Positions 1-8,882 of a stretch of DNA of 38,544 bases are shown here, one piece after another. The stretch is taken from positions 1 through 38,544 of the forward strand of contig CALGJU010000177.1 of NCBI GenBank assembly GCA_937928685.1. Direction: 5' to 3'. The position numbers were made by a program, and so were the translations under genes. Under the pieces are notes generated by a model that saw only the letters and a program-made list of their open reading frames with translations, did no database searches and was not told the DNA's origin. This DNA is from an uncultured Granulosicoccaceae bacterium. Lineage in GTDB: Bacteria; Pseudomonadota; Gammaproteobacteria; Granulosicoccales; Granulosicoccaceae. Position 1 is the first letter of the stretch. Every line of letters starts with the position of its first letter.

Positions 1-1
1 T

Positions 2-73
2 CCGGAATGGAAAGTCACAGCCAATCGGGATACCATTAAAGGCAATCATTACCTGGAGGAACAACGTGACTGA
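2..73 (+). CDS. C-terminal tail of a possible upstream gene (partial)
   Basis: Frame 2 is open from the window edge to a TGA at 71-73 and encodes a 23-residue charged tail ending in YLEEQRD. It overlaps the start of the next gene by 8 bases, and the Shine-Dalgarno sequence of that gene lies inside it, which is typical of translationally coupled neighbours. I do not recognise the protein. So short an open stretch could be chance, so confidence is modest. Confidence 0.4.
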   Translation, partial: PEWKVTANRDTIKGNHYLEEQRD

Positions 74-1436
74 CCAAACTAAATTTTTGCTTACTGAAAA
101 AGACATCCCGAAGTCCTGGTACAACATACAAGCTGATTTACCAGAGCCGCTTCCCGCCGTATTGCATCCGGGTACAGGTCAGCCGATTGGCCCTGATGAT
201 TTAGCACCGTTGTTCCCTATGGAGCTGATCATGCAGGAGGTCAGTCAGGAACGTGAGATTGATATTCCAGAGCCGGTTCGAAGCGTCTACACCCAATGGC
301 GTCCAACACCACTCTACCGTGCACATCGACTGGAAAAAGTGCTCGATACACCGGCAAAAATTTATTACAAATATGAAGGTGTGAGTCCTTCGGGAAGCCA
401 TAAGCCGAACACTGCGGTGCCGCAGGCTTTTTATAACATGAATGAAGGCATTAAAAAGATCGCCACTGAAACCGGTGCCGGTCAGTGGGGTTCTTCATTG
501 GCCTATGCAGCAGGGCTTTTTGGTATTGATGTAAAAGTCTTTATGGTCAAGGTGAGTTTTGATCAGAAGCCTTATCGCAAAGCGATGATGGAGACGTATG
601 GTGCAACTTGCGTAGGTAGCCCGAGTAATGAAACCAATGCGGGCCGGGCGATTCTGGCTGAAACACCTGACAGTACCGGCAGTTTGGGCATCGCCATTAG
701 CGAAGCGGTAGAAGTTGCTGCTACCAATGACGATACCAAGTACGCACTTGGCAGTGTTTTAAACCATGTGTTGATGCATCAGACTATCATCGGTCAAGAG
801 GCGATGCGGCAAATGGATATGGCGGGTGATTACCCGGATGTCGTGGTGGGTTGTTCCGGTGGAGGCAGTAACTTTGCCGGTATCGCATTGCCGTTTCTGG
901 GTGAGAAACTTCGTGGTGGTCACGATGTTCGACTGGTAGCTGTCGAACCTGCCGCTTGTCCGTCACTAACCCGCGGTCAGTACGCTTATGATTTTGGTGA
1001 TACCGGCCAAATGACACCGTTGGTTAAAATGCATACCCTGGGTGCCAGCTTTGTCCCTTCCGGGTTTCATGCCGGTGGCTTGCGCTATCATGGCATGGCG
1101 CCCATTGTTAGCCATATTCATGAGTTAGGACTAATTGAAGCACACGCGCTGCAACAGCTTGAATGCTTTGAGGCTGGTGTATTGTTTGGCAGAACCGAGA
1201 GTATTATTCCAGCGCCTGAGGCCACCCATGCGGTGCGAGGTGCGATTGTGGAAGCACTGCGGTGCAAGGAAGAGGGTAAGAGTGAAACTATCCTGTTTAA
1301 TCTTTGTGGTCACGGTCATTTTGATATGCAGGCCTACACCGATTACTTTGCTGGTAAGTTAACTAATCAAACGTATGATGAGTCTGAGCTGGCCATGGCA
1401 TTGGCCGGGTTGCCTTCAGTGGCAACCGGAAGTTAG
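66..1436 (+). CDS. trpB2: Tryptophan synthase beta chain, TrpB2 type
   Basis: PLP enzyme of fold type II, 456 aa. TrpB enzymes condense indole with L-serine to give tryptophan. The PLP lysine is K113 in SGSHKPNTA, and the glycine-rich phosphate-binding loop is GCSGGGSNFAG near residue 263. The length (about 50 residues more than TrpB1) and the N-terminal extension before the TPLYRAHRLE motif are typical of the TrpB2 subfamily. No trpA or other trp gene is adjacent, as is usual for TrpB2, which may salvage indole or use phosphoserine in some organisms. The GTG start at 66 is preceded by a good GGAGG ribosome binding site. It overlaps the tail of a possible upstream gene by 8 bases. Confidence 0.93.
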   Translation: MTDQTKFLLTEKDIPKSWYNIQADLPEPLPAVLHPGTGQPIGPDDLAPLFPMELIMQEVSQEREIDIPEPVRSVYTQWRPTPLYRAHRLEKVLDTPAKIYYKYEGVSPSGSHKPNTAVPQAFYNMNEGIKKIATETGAGQWGSSLAYAAGLFGIDVKVFMVKVSFDQKPYRKAMMETYGATCVGSPSNETNAGRAILAETPDSTGSLGIAISEAVEVAATNDDTKYALGSVLNHVLMHQTIIGQEAMRQMDMAGDYPDVVVGCSGGGSNFAGIALPFLGEKLRGGHDVRLVAVEPAACPSLTRGQYAYDFGDTGQMTPLVKMHTLGASFVPSGFHAGGLRYHGMAPIVSHIHELGLIEAHALQQLECFEAGVLFGRTESIIPAPEATHAVRGAIVEALRCKEEGKSETILFNLCGHGHFDMQAYTDYFAGKLTNQTYDESELAMALAGLPSVATGS

Positions 1437-1444
1437 CAGTCATA

Positions 1445-1472
1445 ACCCACGATAGAATGCTCTATCGTGGGT
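1445..1472. terminator. Strong stem-loop between convergent genes
   Basis: A perfect 12-bp stem (ACCCACGATAGA with TCTATCGTGGGT) closes a 4-base ATGC loop, 9 bases after the trpB2 stop and between two convergent genes. There is no T-run on either side, so it is not a textbook intrinsic terminator. It may protect mRNA 3' ends or assist termination in both directions. Confidence 0.55.
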
Positions 1473-1574
1473 ATCCAATAAACTGGCTGATGACTATTCA
1501 GCCGGATATGAATGGAAATCAAATTCACGACCGGGATTTAAGTCTTCGGTAGCTTTGCACGGTGGGCTTGTTGA

Positions 1575-2600
1575 CTAAAATTCAAGCTGTACCTTGAGTG
1601 CTTGCGATCGATCGCTGGCGAGTTGAAACGCCTCTACCGCATCGTTTAAGGGCAGGGTGTGTGTGATGAGTTTCTTTATATCGACTCGACCCGTACGCAT
1701 CCATTCAACTCCGGTAAAAAACTCTTCGTGAAAACGAAAAGAGCCCCTGAGTTGTAGTTCTTTTGCAGTGAGTTGCTGTACCGGTAGTTTCATGTCTCCA
1801 CCCAGACCGAGCTGCACAATAATGCCACCCGGACGCAGTACGGAGATTGCACCCGACAGCGCGGCTTCAACACCGGTGCACTCAAACAGAACATCAAAGT
1901 GACCTTTGTTTTGTTCCCACTTTTTCAGCGCATCAGTGCTTGCTGCGTTGACTGTGGTGTCTGCGCCCAGAGCGGATGCAGTGGCTAACGGATAGTCTGC
2001 TATATCGGTCGCGACAATCTCAACAGCACCAGCGTTGCGTGCAACCACAATGCAAAGTAATCCTATCGGCCCACAGCCTGTGATCAGCACACGCTTACCC
2101 ACCAGGCTGCCAGCCTGTTTACAGGCATGTATGGCAACCGCCAGTGGCTCTGCCATCGCCGCCTCACCAATAGATAAGTCGTCTGCTACAGCGCACTGCG
2201 AGGCGCTTACGGTAAGCTGCTCGCGAAACGCACCTTGAATATGCGGGAAGGGCATTGCTGAGCCATAGAAACGCATGTCTACACAATGATTGGGCTGAGC
2301 GTTGAGGCAGTATTGGCAGGATCCGCAGGGTCGTGAGGGCGATACCGCCACTTTTTGCCCGACACTGAGCTGATCTACGGCGGATCCTGTTTCAGTAACA
2401 AAACCCGCGACTTCATGCCCGAGTATCATTGGCTCGCGTAGTGTGACCGTGCCAAAACCCCCATGGTTGAAGTAGTGCAGGTCAGATCCGCAGATACCAC
2501 CGCGTTCGATGCGGACTAACACCTCATCGGATGCGGGAGCGCGGGGCTCTCGCTCTTCTATTCTGAGATCTTGTGCTGCATGGGCAACTATCGCGCGCAT
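1575..2600 (-). CDS. idnD: L-idonate 5-dehydrogenase, zinc-dependent (IdnD-like)
   Basis: Medium-chain zinc alcohol dehydrogenase, 341 aa. The family member IdnD oxidises L-idonate to 5-keto-D-gluconate with NAD(P)+. The catalytic zinc ligands appear in GGICGSDLHYF and GHE. The structural zinc site is the four-cysteine cluster in CGSCQYCLNAQPNHC. The Rossmann nucleotide loop is GCGPIGLL. It faces a gluconate 5-dehydrogenase and gluconokinase across a 210-base promoter region, which supports the idonate assignment over other sorbitol-dehydrogenase-like functions. The ATG at 2600 follows an AAAGG-like ribosome site. No idonate permease or IdnR regulator lies in the window. Confidence 0.82.
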   Translation of the reverse strand: MRAIVAHAAQDLRIEEREPRAPASDEVLVRIERGGICGSDLHYFNHGGFGTVTLREPMILGHEVAGFVTETGSAVDQLSVGQKVAVSPSRPCGSCQYCLNAQPNHCVDMRFYGSAMPFPHIQGAFREQLTVSASQCAVADDLSIGEAAMAEPLAVAIHACKQAGSLVGKRVLITGCGPIGLLCIVVARNAGAVEIVATDIADYPLATASALGADTTVNAASTDALKKWEQNKGHFDVLFECTGVEAALSGAISVLRPGGIIVQLGLGGDMKLPVQQLTAKELQLRGSFRFHEEFFTGVEWMRTGRVDIKKLITHTLPLNDAVEAFQLASDRSQALKVQLEF

Positions 2601-2810
2601 TGGATGGCCTTTGTGGAGGGCTGAGTGTCAGTTGAGGTTGCCTGTGGAAGTTAACAGATGCAGGCGGTTGTTGCATTCGTCTTAGGTCTTTGTTGTGTTT
2701 ATTTTCCTAAAGTCGAGGGGCTTTTCAGGTACTATTTCGGTATAAAAAACAACAGATGCAACAGCGATAACTCGTTTGTTTTTGTTCCTGGTATCTAACG
2801 GCGGAATTTC
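2601..2810. promoter_or_regulatory. Divergent idnD/idnO promoter region with repeated ATGCA motifs
   Basis: This 210-base gap separates two divergent genes of one pathway. AACAGATGCA occurs at 2653-2662 and again at 2751-2760. In addition TGTTGCAT (2669-2676) is the inverted form of ATGCAACA (2757-2764). Such paired elements about 90 bases apart would fit a shared operator for a regulator that controls both transcripts, perhaps by looping. No regulator gene is adjacent, so the binding protein is unknown. Confidence 0.4.
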
Positions 2811-3566
2811 ATGGATCTATTTAATCTCGAAGGTAAAACGGCACTTGTGACAGGTTCTTCACAGGGTATTGGTTATGCATTGGCTCGTGGTCTGGCCGCG
2901 GCGGGTGCAAAAGTGATTCTTAATGGCCGTGATACGCAGAAGCTTCAGTTGGCAGTAGATCAATTCGGTCAAGAAGGAGTGTCAAGTGCATCGTTTGATG
3001 TTACCGACCACCAAGCCGTTCGCAAAGCAGTTGATGCGTTAGAAGCTAAAGGAGACGCTATCGATATCCTTATAAACAACGCAGGCATGCAGCATCGATC
3101 ACCGTTGGAGGACTTTGACCCGGCAGCGTTTGAGAAGTTATTGCAGACGAATATTGCGAGTGTCTTTCATGTATCGCAGGCGGTGGCGCAGCACATGATA
3201 AAACGCAAGGCTGGTAAAATAATCAATATTGCGAGTGTTCAAACCAAGCTGGCGAGACCTGGTATTGCTCCTTACACCGCCACTAAAGGGGCCGTAGGTA
3301 ACTTAACCAAAGGTATGGCTACAGACTGGGCTCAATATGGAATGCAATGCAATGCTATTGCGCCGGGTTATTTTGATACCCCGCTTAATGCAGCGCTGGT
3401 AGCAGATCCGGAATTTTCAGCATGGCTTGAGAAGCGCACTCCCGCAGGGCGTTGGGGCGATGTGCAGGAATTAGTGGGTGCGGCAATTTTTCTATCGTCA
3501 GCGGCATCAAGTTTTGTCAATGGTCACACGCTTTATGTAGATGGTGGCATTACTGCTTCATTGTAG
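2811..3566 (+). CDS. idnO: Gluconate 5-dehydrogenase, SDR family (IdnO-like)
   Basis: Classical short-chain dehydrogenase, 251 aa. The family enzyme reduces 5-keto-D-gluconate to D-gluconate with NAD(P)H. The cofactor motif TGSSQGIG lies at residues 15-22, NNAG near residue 89, the catalytic serine in NIASVQ, and the active-site YTATK near residue 157. The C-terminus (VDGGITASL) is typical of this subfamily. Gluconokinase follows 2 bases after the stop, so the two are almost certainly cotranscribed. The ATG is preceded by GGCGGAA. Close SDR relatives acting on other substrates exist, but the neighbours support this call. Confidence 0.85.
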   Translation: MDLFNLEGKTALVTGSSQGIGYALARGLAAAGAKVILNGRDTQKLQLAVDQFGQEGVSSASFDVTDHQAVRKAVDALEAKGDAIDILINNAGMQHRSPLEDFDPAAFEKLLQTNIASVFHVSQAVAQHMIKRKAGKIINIASVQTKLARPGIAPYTATKGAVGNLTKGMATDWAQYGMQCNAIAPGYFDTPLNAALVADPEFSAWLEKRTPAGRWGDVQELVGAAIFLSSAASSFVNGHTLYVDGGITASL

Positions 3567-3568
3567 CG

Positions 3569-4078
3569 ATGGATCACATTGTAGTGATGGGGGTTGCCGG
3601 TTGTGGAAAGAGCACAGTAGGCAAAGCGTTAGCTGATCATTTTAGTTGTCGGTTTATCGAAGGTGATGCGCTGCACGATCCCGCCAGCGTTGAAAAAATG
3701 TCTCGTGGTGAAGCACTCACCGATAGTGATCGATGGCCCTGGTTGCAGCGCGTCGGTGAGAGCATGGGCGGCATTGACTCAGACGGTTTGACGACAGTCG
3801 TGAGTTGCTCTGCGTTACGTCGGGCCTACCGTGATCACATAGGTACACATTCAAACGGTGCGGTGTTGTTTGTGCACTTGCACGCAGATCAAGCTGTGAT
3901 TGCCGGGCGTATGGCAGCACGGGTAGGGCATTTCATGCCCACCAGTTTACTAGATAGTCAGTACGCAACACTTGAGATGCTCGAACAGAGTGAAAGCGGC
4001 ATCCTGATTGATATCACCCCGACGGCAGACGAAGTCATTGCTGTGGCTATAGAGAAGGTCTCGCAGCATTTTGTGTAG
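3569..4078 (+). CDS. idnK: Gluconokinase (GntK/IdnK family)
   Basis: P-loop kinase of 169 aa that phosphorylates D-gluconate to 6-phosphogluconate, feeding the pentose phosphate or Entner-Doudoroff routes. The Walker A motif is MGVAGCGKSTVG at residues 7-18, followed by the family hallmark FIEGDALHDPASVEKMSRG and the LTDSDRWPWL segment. The ATG at 3569 is chosen although the frame is open further upstream: this start puts the P-loop at the usual distance from the N-terminus and sits 2 bases after the idnO stop. It is the third enzyme of the idonate-to-6-phosphogluconate route encoded here. Confidence 0.9.
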   Translation: MDHIVVMGVAGCGKSTVGKALADHFSCRFIEGDALHDPASVEKMSRGEALTDSDRWPWLQRVGESMGGIDSDGLTTVVSCSALRRAYRDHIGTHSNGAVLFVHLHADQAVIAGRMAARVGHFMPTSLLDSQYATLEMLEQSESGILIDITPTADEVIAVAIEKVSQHFV

Positions 4079-4350
4079 GTATGCAGGTGGGCGGTACAAG
4101 TTGTGATTGATTTCTGATGTCTGTCCGAGGCTTCTGTGGCGGGTAGAAGAGGCAACGGTCGCAAGCCATTATATTGATAGGCCTTCAAAGCCCCGTCAAT
4201 TCGCCCACGAGCTGCTATAAATAAGCGTTATTAACGTTATTCTCCTAGCTTAAAAGTGGTCTGAATATTGCTGGTGCGTCATTTTTGTGTGCGTCAAATT
4301 CTTTAGATCGATTGAAGTTAGGTCTCATTGTCGTTGGCGCATGCAGACTT
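4079..4350. other. Intergenic region before the type I secretion operon
   Basis: These 272 bases follow gluconokinase and precede the exporter gene. An AT-rich patch with TATAAATAAGCG and a TTATTAACGTTATT near-palindrome lies at about 4216-4242 and may hold the promoter. I see no stem-loop with a T-run after gluconokinase. The exporter frame is open back to a TTG at 4285, but no convincing ribosome site supports starting there. Confidence 0.3.
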
Positions 4351-6522
4351 ATGAAAGCGAAACCAGTAGATTTATTGCTTGAATGCCTACGTCATATTGC
4401 CCTGCGATATGATTGTAAGATCGAAAGTGAATCCATATTGTCCTCACTGCCTGTTGAGCCTGAGATGGGCATTACGCCTGCTTTGTTTCCACGGGTTGCC
4501 GCTCGGGCAGGATTTAAAACCGAGTTTGCAGATACTTCATTCGAGCTGCTTGAATCCCATGTTGGTCCGTCAATTGTGCTATTGCAGGGCAATCAGGTGG
4601 GTGTCATTTTCAAATACCCAAATGAGGCTGAGGCAGAATACTTTTTACTTGATGCTGATTCGAAGCTTAGATCAACCGATAAGGCATTATTGCGAAGGCA
4701 ATACGTCGGTTATGCATTTTCATTGACTCGTATCCAATCAGATCTGGAACTGAATACCCCGGCAGATATGGATATCGCTGCTAAGCGGCAGAAGTGGTTT
4801 TGGCTTACGCTCTGGAGATATCGCGCCTATTACCTACAAATACTTCCTGCTTCGTTGCTGATTAATCTGTTTGGTGTGGCGATGCCGTTTTTTGTCATGA
4901 TTGTGTATGACAAAGTGGTACCAAATCATGCTGTAGAAACTTTGTGGGTGTTGGCAATCGGCGTTTCTCTGGTTTTTGTCTTTGATCTGATAATCCGCTT
5001 AGTACGAGGGGCTTTACTTGAAAGAGCAGGCCGGGAAATGGACTTTGAACTCGCAGGTGTATTGTTTGAGCAAGTGCTGTCGTTGTCGATGCGATCAATG
5101 CCTACCTCCACGGGATTTCTTGCCAATCGTGTAAAAGCATACGAAACACTGCGTGAATTTTTTGTCTCTGCGGCGATGTTAGCGCTGGCTGATCTGCCAT
5201 TTTCTATATTGATGATTGGTGTGATCTTTTTTGTAGCAGGCCCGATCGGCTGGTTGTTGCTACTTGCGGTGTTGGTTGGTTTTTCGATAAATGTCGCTTT
5301 GCAAATACCGCTCTACAAATCGGTTAAAAATGCTACTGCGTCTGGCATTGAGCGTCAGTCTTTGGTGGGTGAGAGTATTGCTAGTCTTGAATCCATTAAG
5401 GCGAGTAACGCTGAAGGCTACTTGCTTAGACGAATGAATACGCTGTTAAGCACTTCGGCGGTCAGTGGGGTTAAATCGCACTGGTATGCGCTGGTCGGAA
5501 ATTCAGCGACCACCTCACTAGTTAATTTGACCTCAGTGGCAGTCATTGTCGCGGGGGTTTATCGTGTGAACGCCGGGCTTCTGTCTATGGGAGGGTTGAT
5601 AGCTACTGTGATGTTAACGAGCCGTTGCATGGCGCCGTTGGCTATGGTGTCCGGATTGATGACCCGACTGCAGCAAACCTTGCAATCGTTAGATTCACTC
5701 ACTGACGTAATGAAGATGGAGAGAGAAGTAGACCATAGGCGCGAATATTTGAACAATGAGTCATTTAGTCCAGATTTCCACTTTAACCAAGCTGTGCTTT
5801 CCTACCCTGAACACACAGCACCTGCGCTTGCAATTAAGAATTTGCATATTGGTGCTACGGAAAGTGTTGCCTTACTTGGAAAAATCGGCTGTGGCAAGAG
5901 TACACTTATAAAAGTGATGGCAGGCTTACTTCAGCCCACCAGTGGGACATTCTTAATAGACGGCATTGATGCCACTCAATACCATCCAGCGGTTCTAAGG
6001 GGGAAGCTTGGTTATGTGCCGCAAGATGCAGCCTTGTTTCACGGCACGCTACGTGACAATGTAAAACTCGGCTTTGCTGATGTGACCGACGATAAGATCA
6101 TGCAAGCTATAGTCGAGGTTGGACTTGCGGAATATGTTAATCGACACCCGCATGGACTGAATGCAGAGGTGGGTGAACGCGGTAGCTTGCTTTCCGGTGG
6201 TCAGCGGCGTGCAGTAGTGCTTGCACGTTGCCTGGTTCGAGAATATTCAGTGCTATTACTTGACGAGCCTACTGCTAATCTCGATCCGCAGACCGAACAG
6301 ACGATCATCAAAACACTTCGTGATCTAAAACAGAATAATAACGTGCAGCTGATTATTGCCACTCATAAGGCAGGTGTGCTCGATTTGGTTGATCGAGCAG
6401 TGGTGTTGGAGAATGGCCATGTTGTGGCAGATGGGCCACCAGCAAACGTACTTGGTCGACCAGCAGCTGTAAGGAAAAATGAGATAAAGGTCAGTAACAG
6501 CAGGAGTGCGGCAAGCGCATGA
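4351..6522 (+). CDS. Type I secretion ABC exporter (LapB/HlyB-like)
   Basis: Inner-membrane ATPase-permease, 723 aa from the ATG at 4351. Residues 1 to about 125 form a C39-like domain without an obvious catalytic Cys/His pair, as in LapB and HlyB where it only recognises substrate. A six-helix ABC transmembrane domain follows at roughly 145-430, then the nucleotide-binding domain: Walker A LGKIGCGKST near 510, signature LSGGQRR near 614, Walker B LLLDEP with D638/E639, and the switch histidine at 672. It overlaps the HlyD-like gene by 4 bases (ATGA). The outer-membrane TolC-type partner is not in the window. The likely cargo is a large protein without a Sec signal, and the one at 15082-19686 is the obvious candidate. 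The start is uncertain (TTG at 4285 possible). Confidence 0.88.
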   Translation: MKAKPVDLLLECLRHIALRYDCKIESESILSSLPVEPEMGITPALFPRVAARAGFKTEFADTSFELLESHVGPSIVLLQGNQVGVIFKYPNEAEAEYFLLDADSKLRSTDKALLRRQYVGYAFSLTRIQSDLELNTPADMDIAAKRQKWFWLTLWRYRAYYLQILPASLLINLFGVAMPFFVMIVYDKVVPNHAVETLWVLAIGVSLVFVFDLIIRLVRGALLERAGREMDFELAGVLFEQVLSLSMRSMPTSTGFLANRVKAYETLREFFVSAAMLALADLPFSILMIGVIFFVAGPIGWLLLLAVLVGFSINVALQIPLYKSVKNATASGIERQSLVGESIASLESIKASNAEGYLLRRMNTLLSTSAVSGVKSHWYALVGNSATTSLVNLTSVAVIVAGVYRVNAGLLSMGGLIATVMLTSRCMAPLAMVSGLMTRLQQTLQSLDSLTDVMKMEREVDHRREYLNNESFSPDFHFNQAVLSYPEHTAPALAIKNLHIGATESVALLGKIGCGKSTLIKVMAGLLQPTSGTFLIDGIDATQYHPAVLRGKLGYVPQDAALFHGTLRDNVKLGFADVTDDKIMQAIVEVGLAEYVNRHPHGLNAEVGERGSLLSGGQRRAVVLARCLVREYSVLLLDEPTANLDPQTEQTIIKTLRDLKQNNNVQLIIATHKAGVLDLVDRAVVLENGHVVADGPPANVLGRPAAVRKNEIKVSNSRSAASA

Positions 6523-7877
6523 ACGCCATTGATAAGAAACTAGCCGCTAAAACGAACGCTGATCAAAATAACACTGGCCAGAAGTCCCCTGAGAAGAAGC
6601 CTGCTACTACTCGCTCAGTACCAGACGTGAAAAAACCGGGTTGGGATCTGAGTGAACTGGAAAATATTGCTGCACAAAAGAGTGAATTGACTACCGCCAT
6701 TGCCGTTTCTGCGTTTGATTTACAGCAGCAGGGCGAGACATTGCAAAAGAAAGCGGTTCATATGAAGTCGCGATGGGTGCCGCTGATCTGTCTGCTATGT
6801 GTAGGTAGTTTGTTGTTTTGGGCGTGGCTTGCAAAGATAGATCAGGTAACGCGTGGACATGGCAAGGTTATTCCGAGCAGTAAGGTGCAGACCATTCAAA
6901 GTCTTGAAGATGGGATTGTTATCGGTTTGCCAGTCGGTGAGGGTGATATTGTAGAGAAGGGTCAAGCTGTTCTTCTTCTGGATGAAACCGTTGCACGAGC
7001 AAACTATTCAGAAGCAATTTCGCGCCGTGATCTGGTGCTCGCAAGAATGAGCCGGCTACAGGCGGAGGCAAATGGGTTTATTGACCCTGTTTATCCAGAC
7101 AATATCAAACCGGAAATAATCAGCGTTGAAAATGAATTGTTCAAAGCTCGTCGCGCTGACTATCAAGCCAGGAAGCGCAGTGCGGAGCAGATGCTTACAC
7201 ATGCCAATAACGAATTGGAGATATTTCGTCGCGGTCAAAAATCGATGACAAAACTCGATTTAATACAAGCCCAAAGAGATGTCTCGCTACTTGAAGGTAA
7301 CTTAAATACATTGGTGAGTGAAACCAGCAGGAATGCGCTGGATGCGCATGATGTACATCGTGCTGAGTTGGCCAGCCTCAATAGTTCCATTGCACGGCAT
7401 GAAGATGCATTGAAACGAAAGGTGTTGCGATCGCCGACACACGGCACAGTAAACAAGATTCATATTGCTGGTGAGGGTCGTGTGATACGTGGCGGTGAAG
7501 ATGTGATGGAAATTGTGCCGATCAATGATTCTCTTTTGGTTGAGGCTAACATCAGGCCTGAAGATGTCGGGTTCATTCACTCTAATCAAGCGGCTACAGT
7601 AAAGTTTACGGCTTACGATTACACTATCTATGGTGGTATAGAAGGGGTCGTAGAGTATATTGGGGTCGATACCATTGCTAATGAACAGGGTGAAATTTAC
7701 TACCCGATTAGAATAAGAACTGAATCAACCTCGATGGGCTCTAAGGATGGTCGTGAGCTAACGATCATACCTGGTATGGTGGCTGAAGTTGATATACTGG
7801 CAGGGCAGAAATCAGTGTTACAGTACTTACTTACGCCACTTAACCGTGCACGAGAAAGAGCGTTAACCGAACAATGA
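6519..7877 (+). CDS. Type I secretion membrane-fusion protein (HlyD/LapC-like)
   Basis: Periplasmic adaptor of 452 aa linking the ABC exporter to an outer-membrane channel. A hydrophilic, lysine-rich cytoplasmic N-terminus of about 85 residues precedes one membrane helix (VPLICLLCVGSLLFWAWLA, about 87-105). A biotinyl-lipoyl half-motif follows (GHGKVIPSSKVQTIQSLEDG), then a long coiled-coil hairpin (about 165-300), the second lipoyl half (LRSPTHGTVNKIHI) and a beta-barrel domain ending in a GMVAEVDILAG segment characteristic of HlyD secretion proteins. Its ATG overlaps the exporter stop, so the pair is translationally coupled. Confidence 0.9.
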   Translation: MNAIDKKLAAKTNADQNNTGQKSPEKKPATTRSVPDVKKPGWDLSELENIAAQKSELTTAIAVSAFDLQQQGETLQKKAVHMKSRWVPLICLLCVGSLLFWAWLAKIDQVTRGHGKVIPSSKVQTIQSLEDGIVIGLPVGEGDIVEKGQAVLLLDETVARANYSEAISRRDLVLARMSRLQAEANGFIDPVYPDNIKPEIISVENELFKARRADYQARKRSAEQMLTHANNELEIFRRGQKSMTKLDLIQAQRDVSLLEGNLNTLVSETSRNALDAHDVHRAELASLNSSIARHEDALKRKVLRSPTHGTVNKIHIAGEGRVIRGGEDVMEIVPINDSLLVEANIRPEDVGFIHSNQAATVKFTAYDYTIYGGIEGVVEYIGVDTIANEQGEIYYPIRIRTESTSMGSKDGRELTIIPGMVAEVDILAGQKSVLQYLLTPLNRARERALTEQ

Positions 7878-8180
7878 TGGCTTAGAGCAGCGATCAATTC
7901 TAAACTCAGGTAGTCGAAAGCGCCACAAGCAGTGAGTCTGGTTCTGGTTCGGATTCCAGCCTAACCATTTCCAATAGGGCATAATCTGGATTCCGGATTC
8001 CATGAACGAATCATCGTATTCTTATTCCACTAATAGGTTTGCTTCCAGGAATGATCGTTTTAAAAAGATAATCTAATTTGGCTGAGTAAGTCACAAAGGT
8101 GCGAAACTCATCGTTGATGCACTTATGAGGAAACAGGCCCTATAAAATGATACCCAGACTGGCTCCGGTGTGAAAATTAA
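7878..8180. other. Intergenic region, no clear feature
   Basis: These 303 bases separate the secretion operon from the acetyltransferase gene. I see short GGATTCC repeats (about 7950-8000) and an imperfect GATTC/GAATC dyad, but no T-tailed terminator, no convincing promoter and no coding frame with family signal. Confidence 0.3.
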
Positions 8181-8858
8181 ATGAACATGCAAGTGGTAAA
8201 TTCGATCGTATTATTTGGTGTGCGTACCCCCCTAATTGGCGACTATATTGAAACCTGCAACCGATTGAATCGGGTTGTTGTTGCTGCGGTTAAACTGGAC
8301 AGTCAGAGAGATCGTTTAACGGATAGGGAATATCTGGTAAGGCTTGAGGATGTAACGGATGAACATCGAAAATCACGTTTTATTGCAGCAGCCTTTTCGT
8401 CAAAGCGAAGGCAAGAGATTGTAACCTCCGCAATAGAGAACGGTTTCTCTATTGATGATGCGTTGATTGACCCGACGTCTGTCGTCGCATCTTCTTCGTC
8501 AATTGGCGTTGGGTCTTATATTAATGGAATGTCGATTGTTGCCTCTGGTTCCCGGATCGGGGAGCATGTGTTTATTAATCGAGCATGTAATGTAGGCCAT
8601 CATGTCATTGTCGGTGATTATGCTTCTATTGGCCCCGGTGTATCGATAGCCAGTAGCGTGACAATTGGTGAAGGCGCGGGTGTTGGAATCGGTGCTACTT
8701 TGTTGCCTGGAGTAAAGGTCGGGGAGGGCGCCATTGTTTCAGCAGCTACTTGTTTGAATATTGATGTTCCGCCGAATTGTCTGGCTGTAGGGAATCCTCC
8801 CGTCATTAAGTCACTAAATCAGAACAAGAGAGCCATGGATTACTCTGATCAGGAGTAG
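8181..8858 (+). CDS. Hexapeptide-repeat acetyltransferase, NeuD/PglD-like
   Basis: 225 aa. The first 90 residues look like the small Rossmann-like sugar-binding domain of NeuD/PglD enzymes, although the usual nucleotide loop is weak. From about residue 95 the sequence follows the isoleucine-patch left-handed beta-helix pattern (SSSIGVGSYINGMSIV, GEHVFINRACNVGHHVIVGDYASIGPG). The histidine pair in NVGHHV marks the probable acetyl-CoA active site. Such enzymes O- or N-acetylate sugars for surface glycans, using acetyl-CoA. It ends 24 bases from the MBOAT gene, which is convergent, so it belongs to the same surface neighbourhood but not to the same transcript. An ATG 6 bases downstream is an alternative start. 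Confidence 0.78.
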   Translation: MNMQVVNSIVLFGVRTPLIGDYIETCNRLNRVVVAAVKLDSQRDRLTDREYLVRLEDVTDEHRKSRFIAAAFSSKRRQEIVTSAIENGFSIDDALIDPTSVVASSSSIGVGSYINGMSIVASGSRIGEHVFINRACNVGHHVIVGDYASIGPGVSIASSVTIGEGAGVGIGATLLPGVKVGEGAIVSAATCLNIDVPPNCLAVGNPPVIKSLNQNKRAMDYSDQE

Positions 8859-8882
8859 CGGGTTAGGGGGTATCGTGTTGGA

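Noticed and set aside
3452-3568. Extended N-terminus for gluconokinase overlapping idnO
   Set aside because: The extra 39 residues are out-of-frame idnO sequence; the P-loop position fits the ATG at 3569.
4285-4350. Upstream TTG start for the type I exporter
   Set aside because: Adds 22 residues with no homology to the C39-like domain and lacks a ribosome site; ATG at 4351 preferred, though not proven.
8041-8180. Possible riboswitch before the NeuD-like gene
   Set aside because: The GC-rich patches do not fit any riboswitch core I know, and no terminator or sequestering stem is evident.
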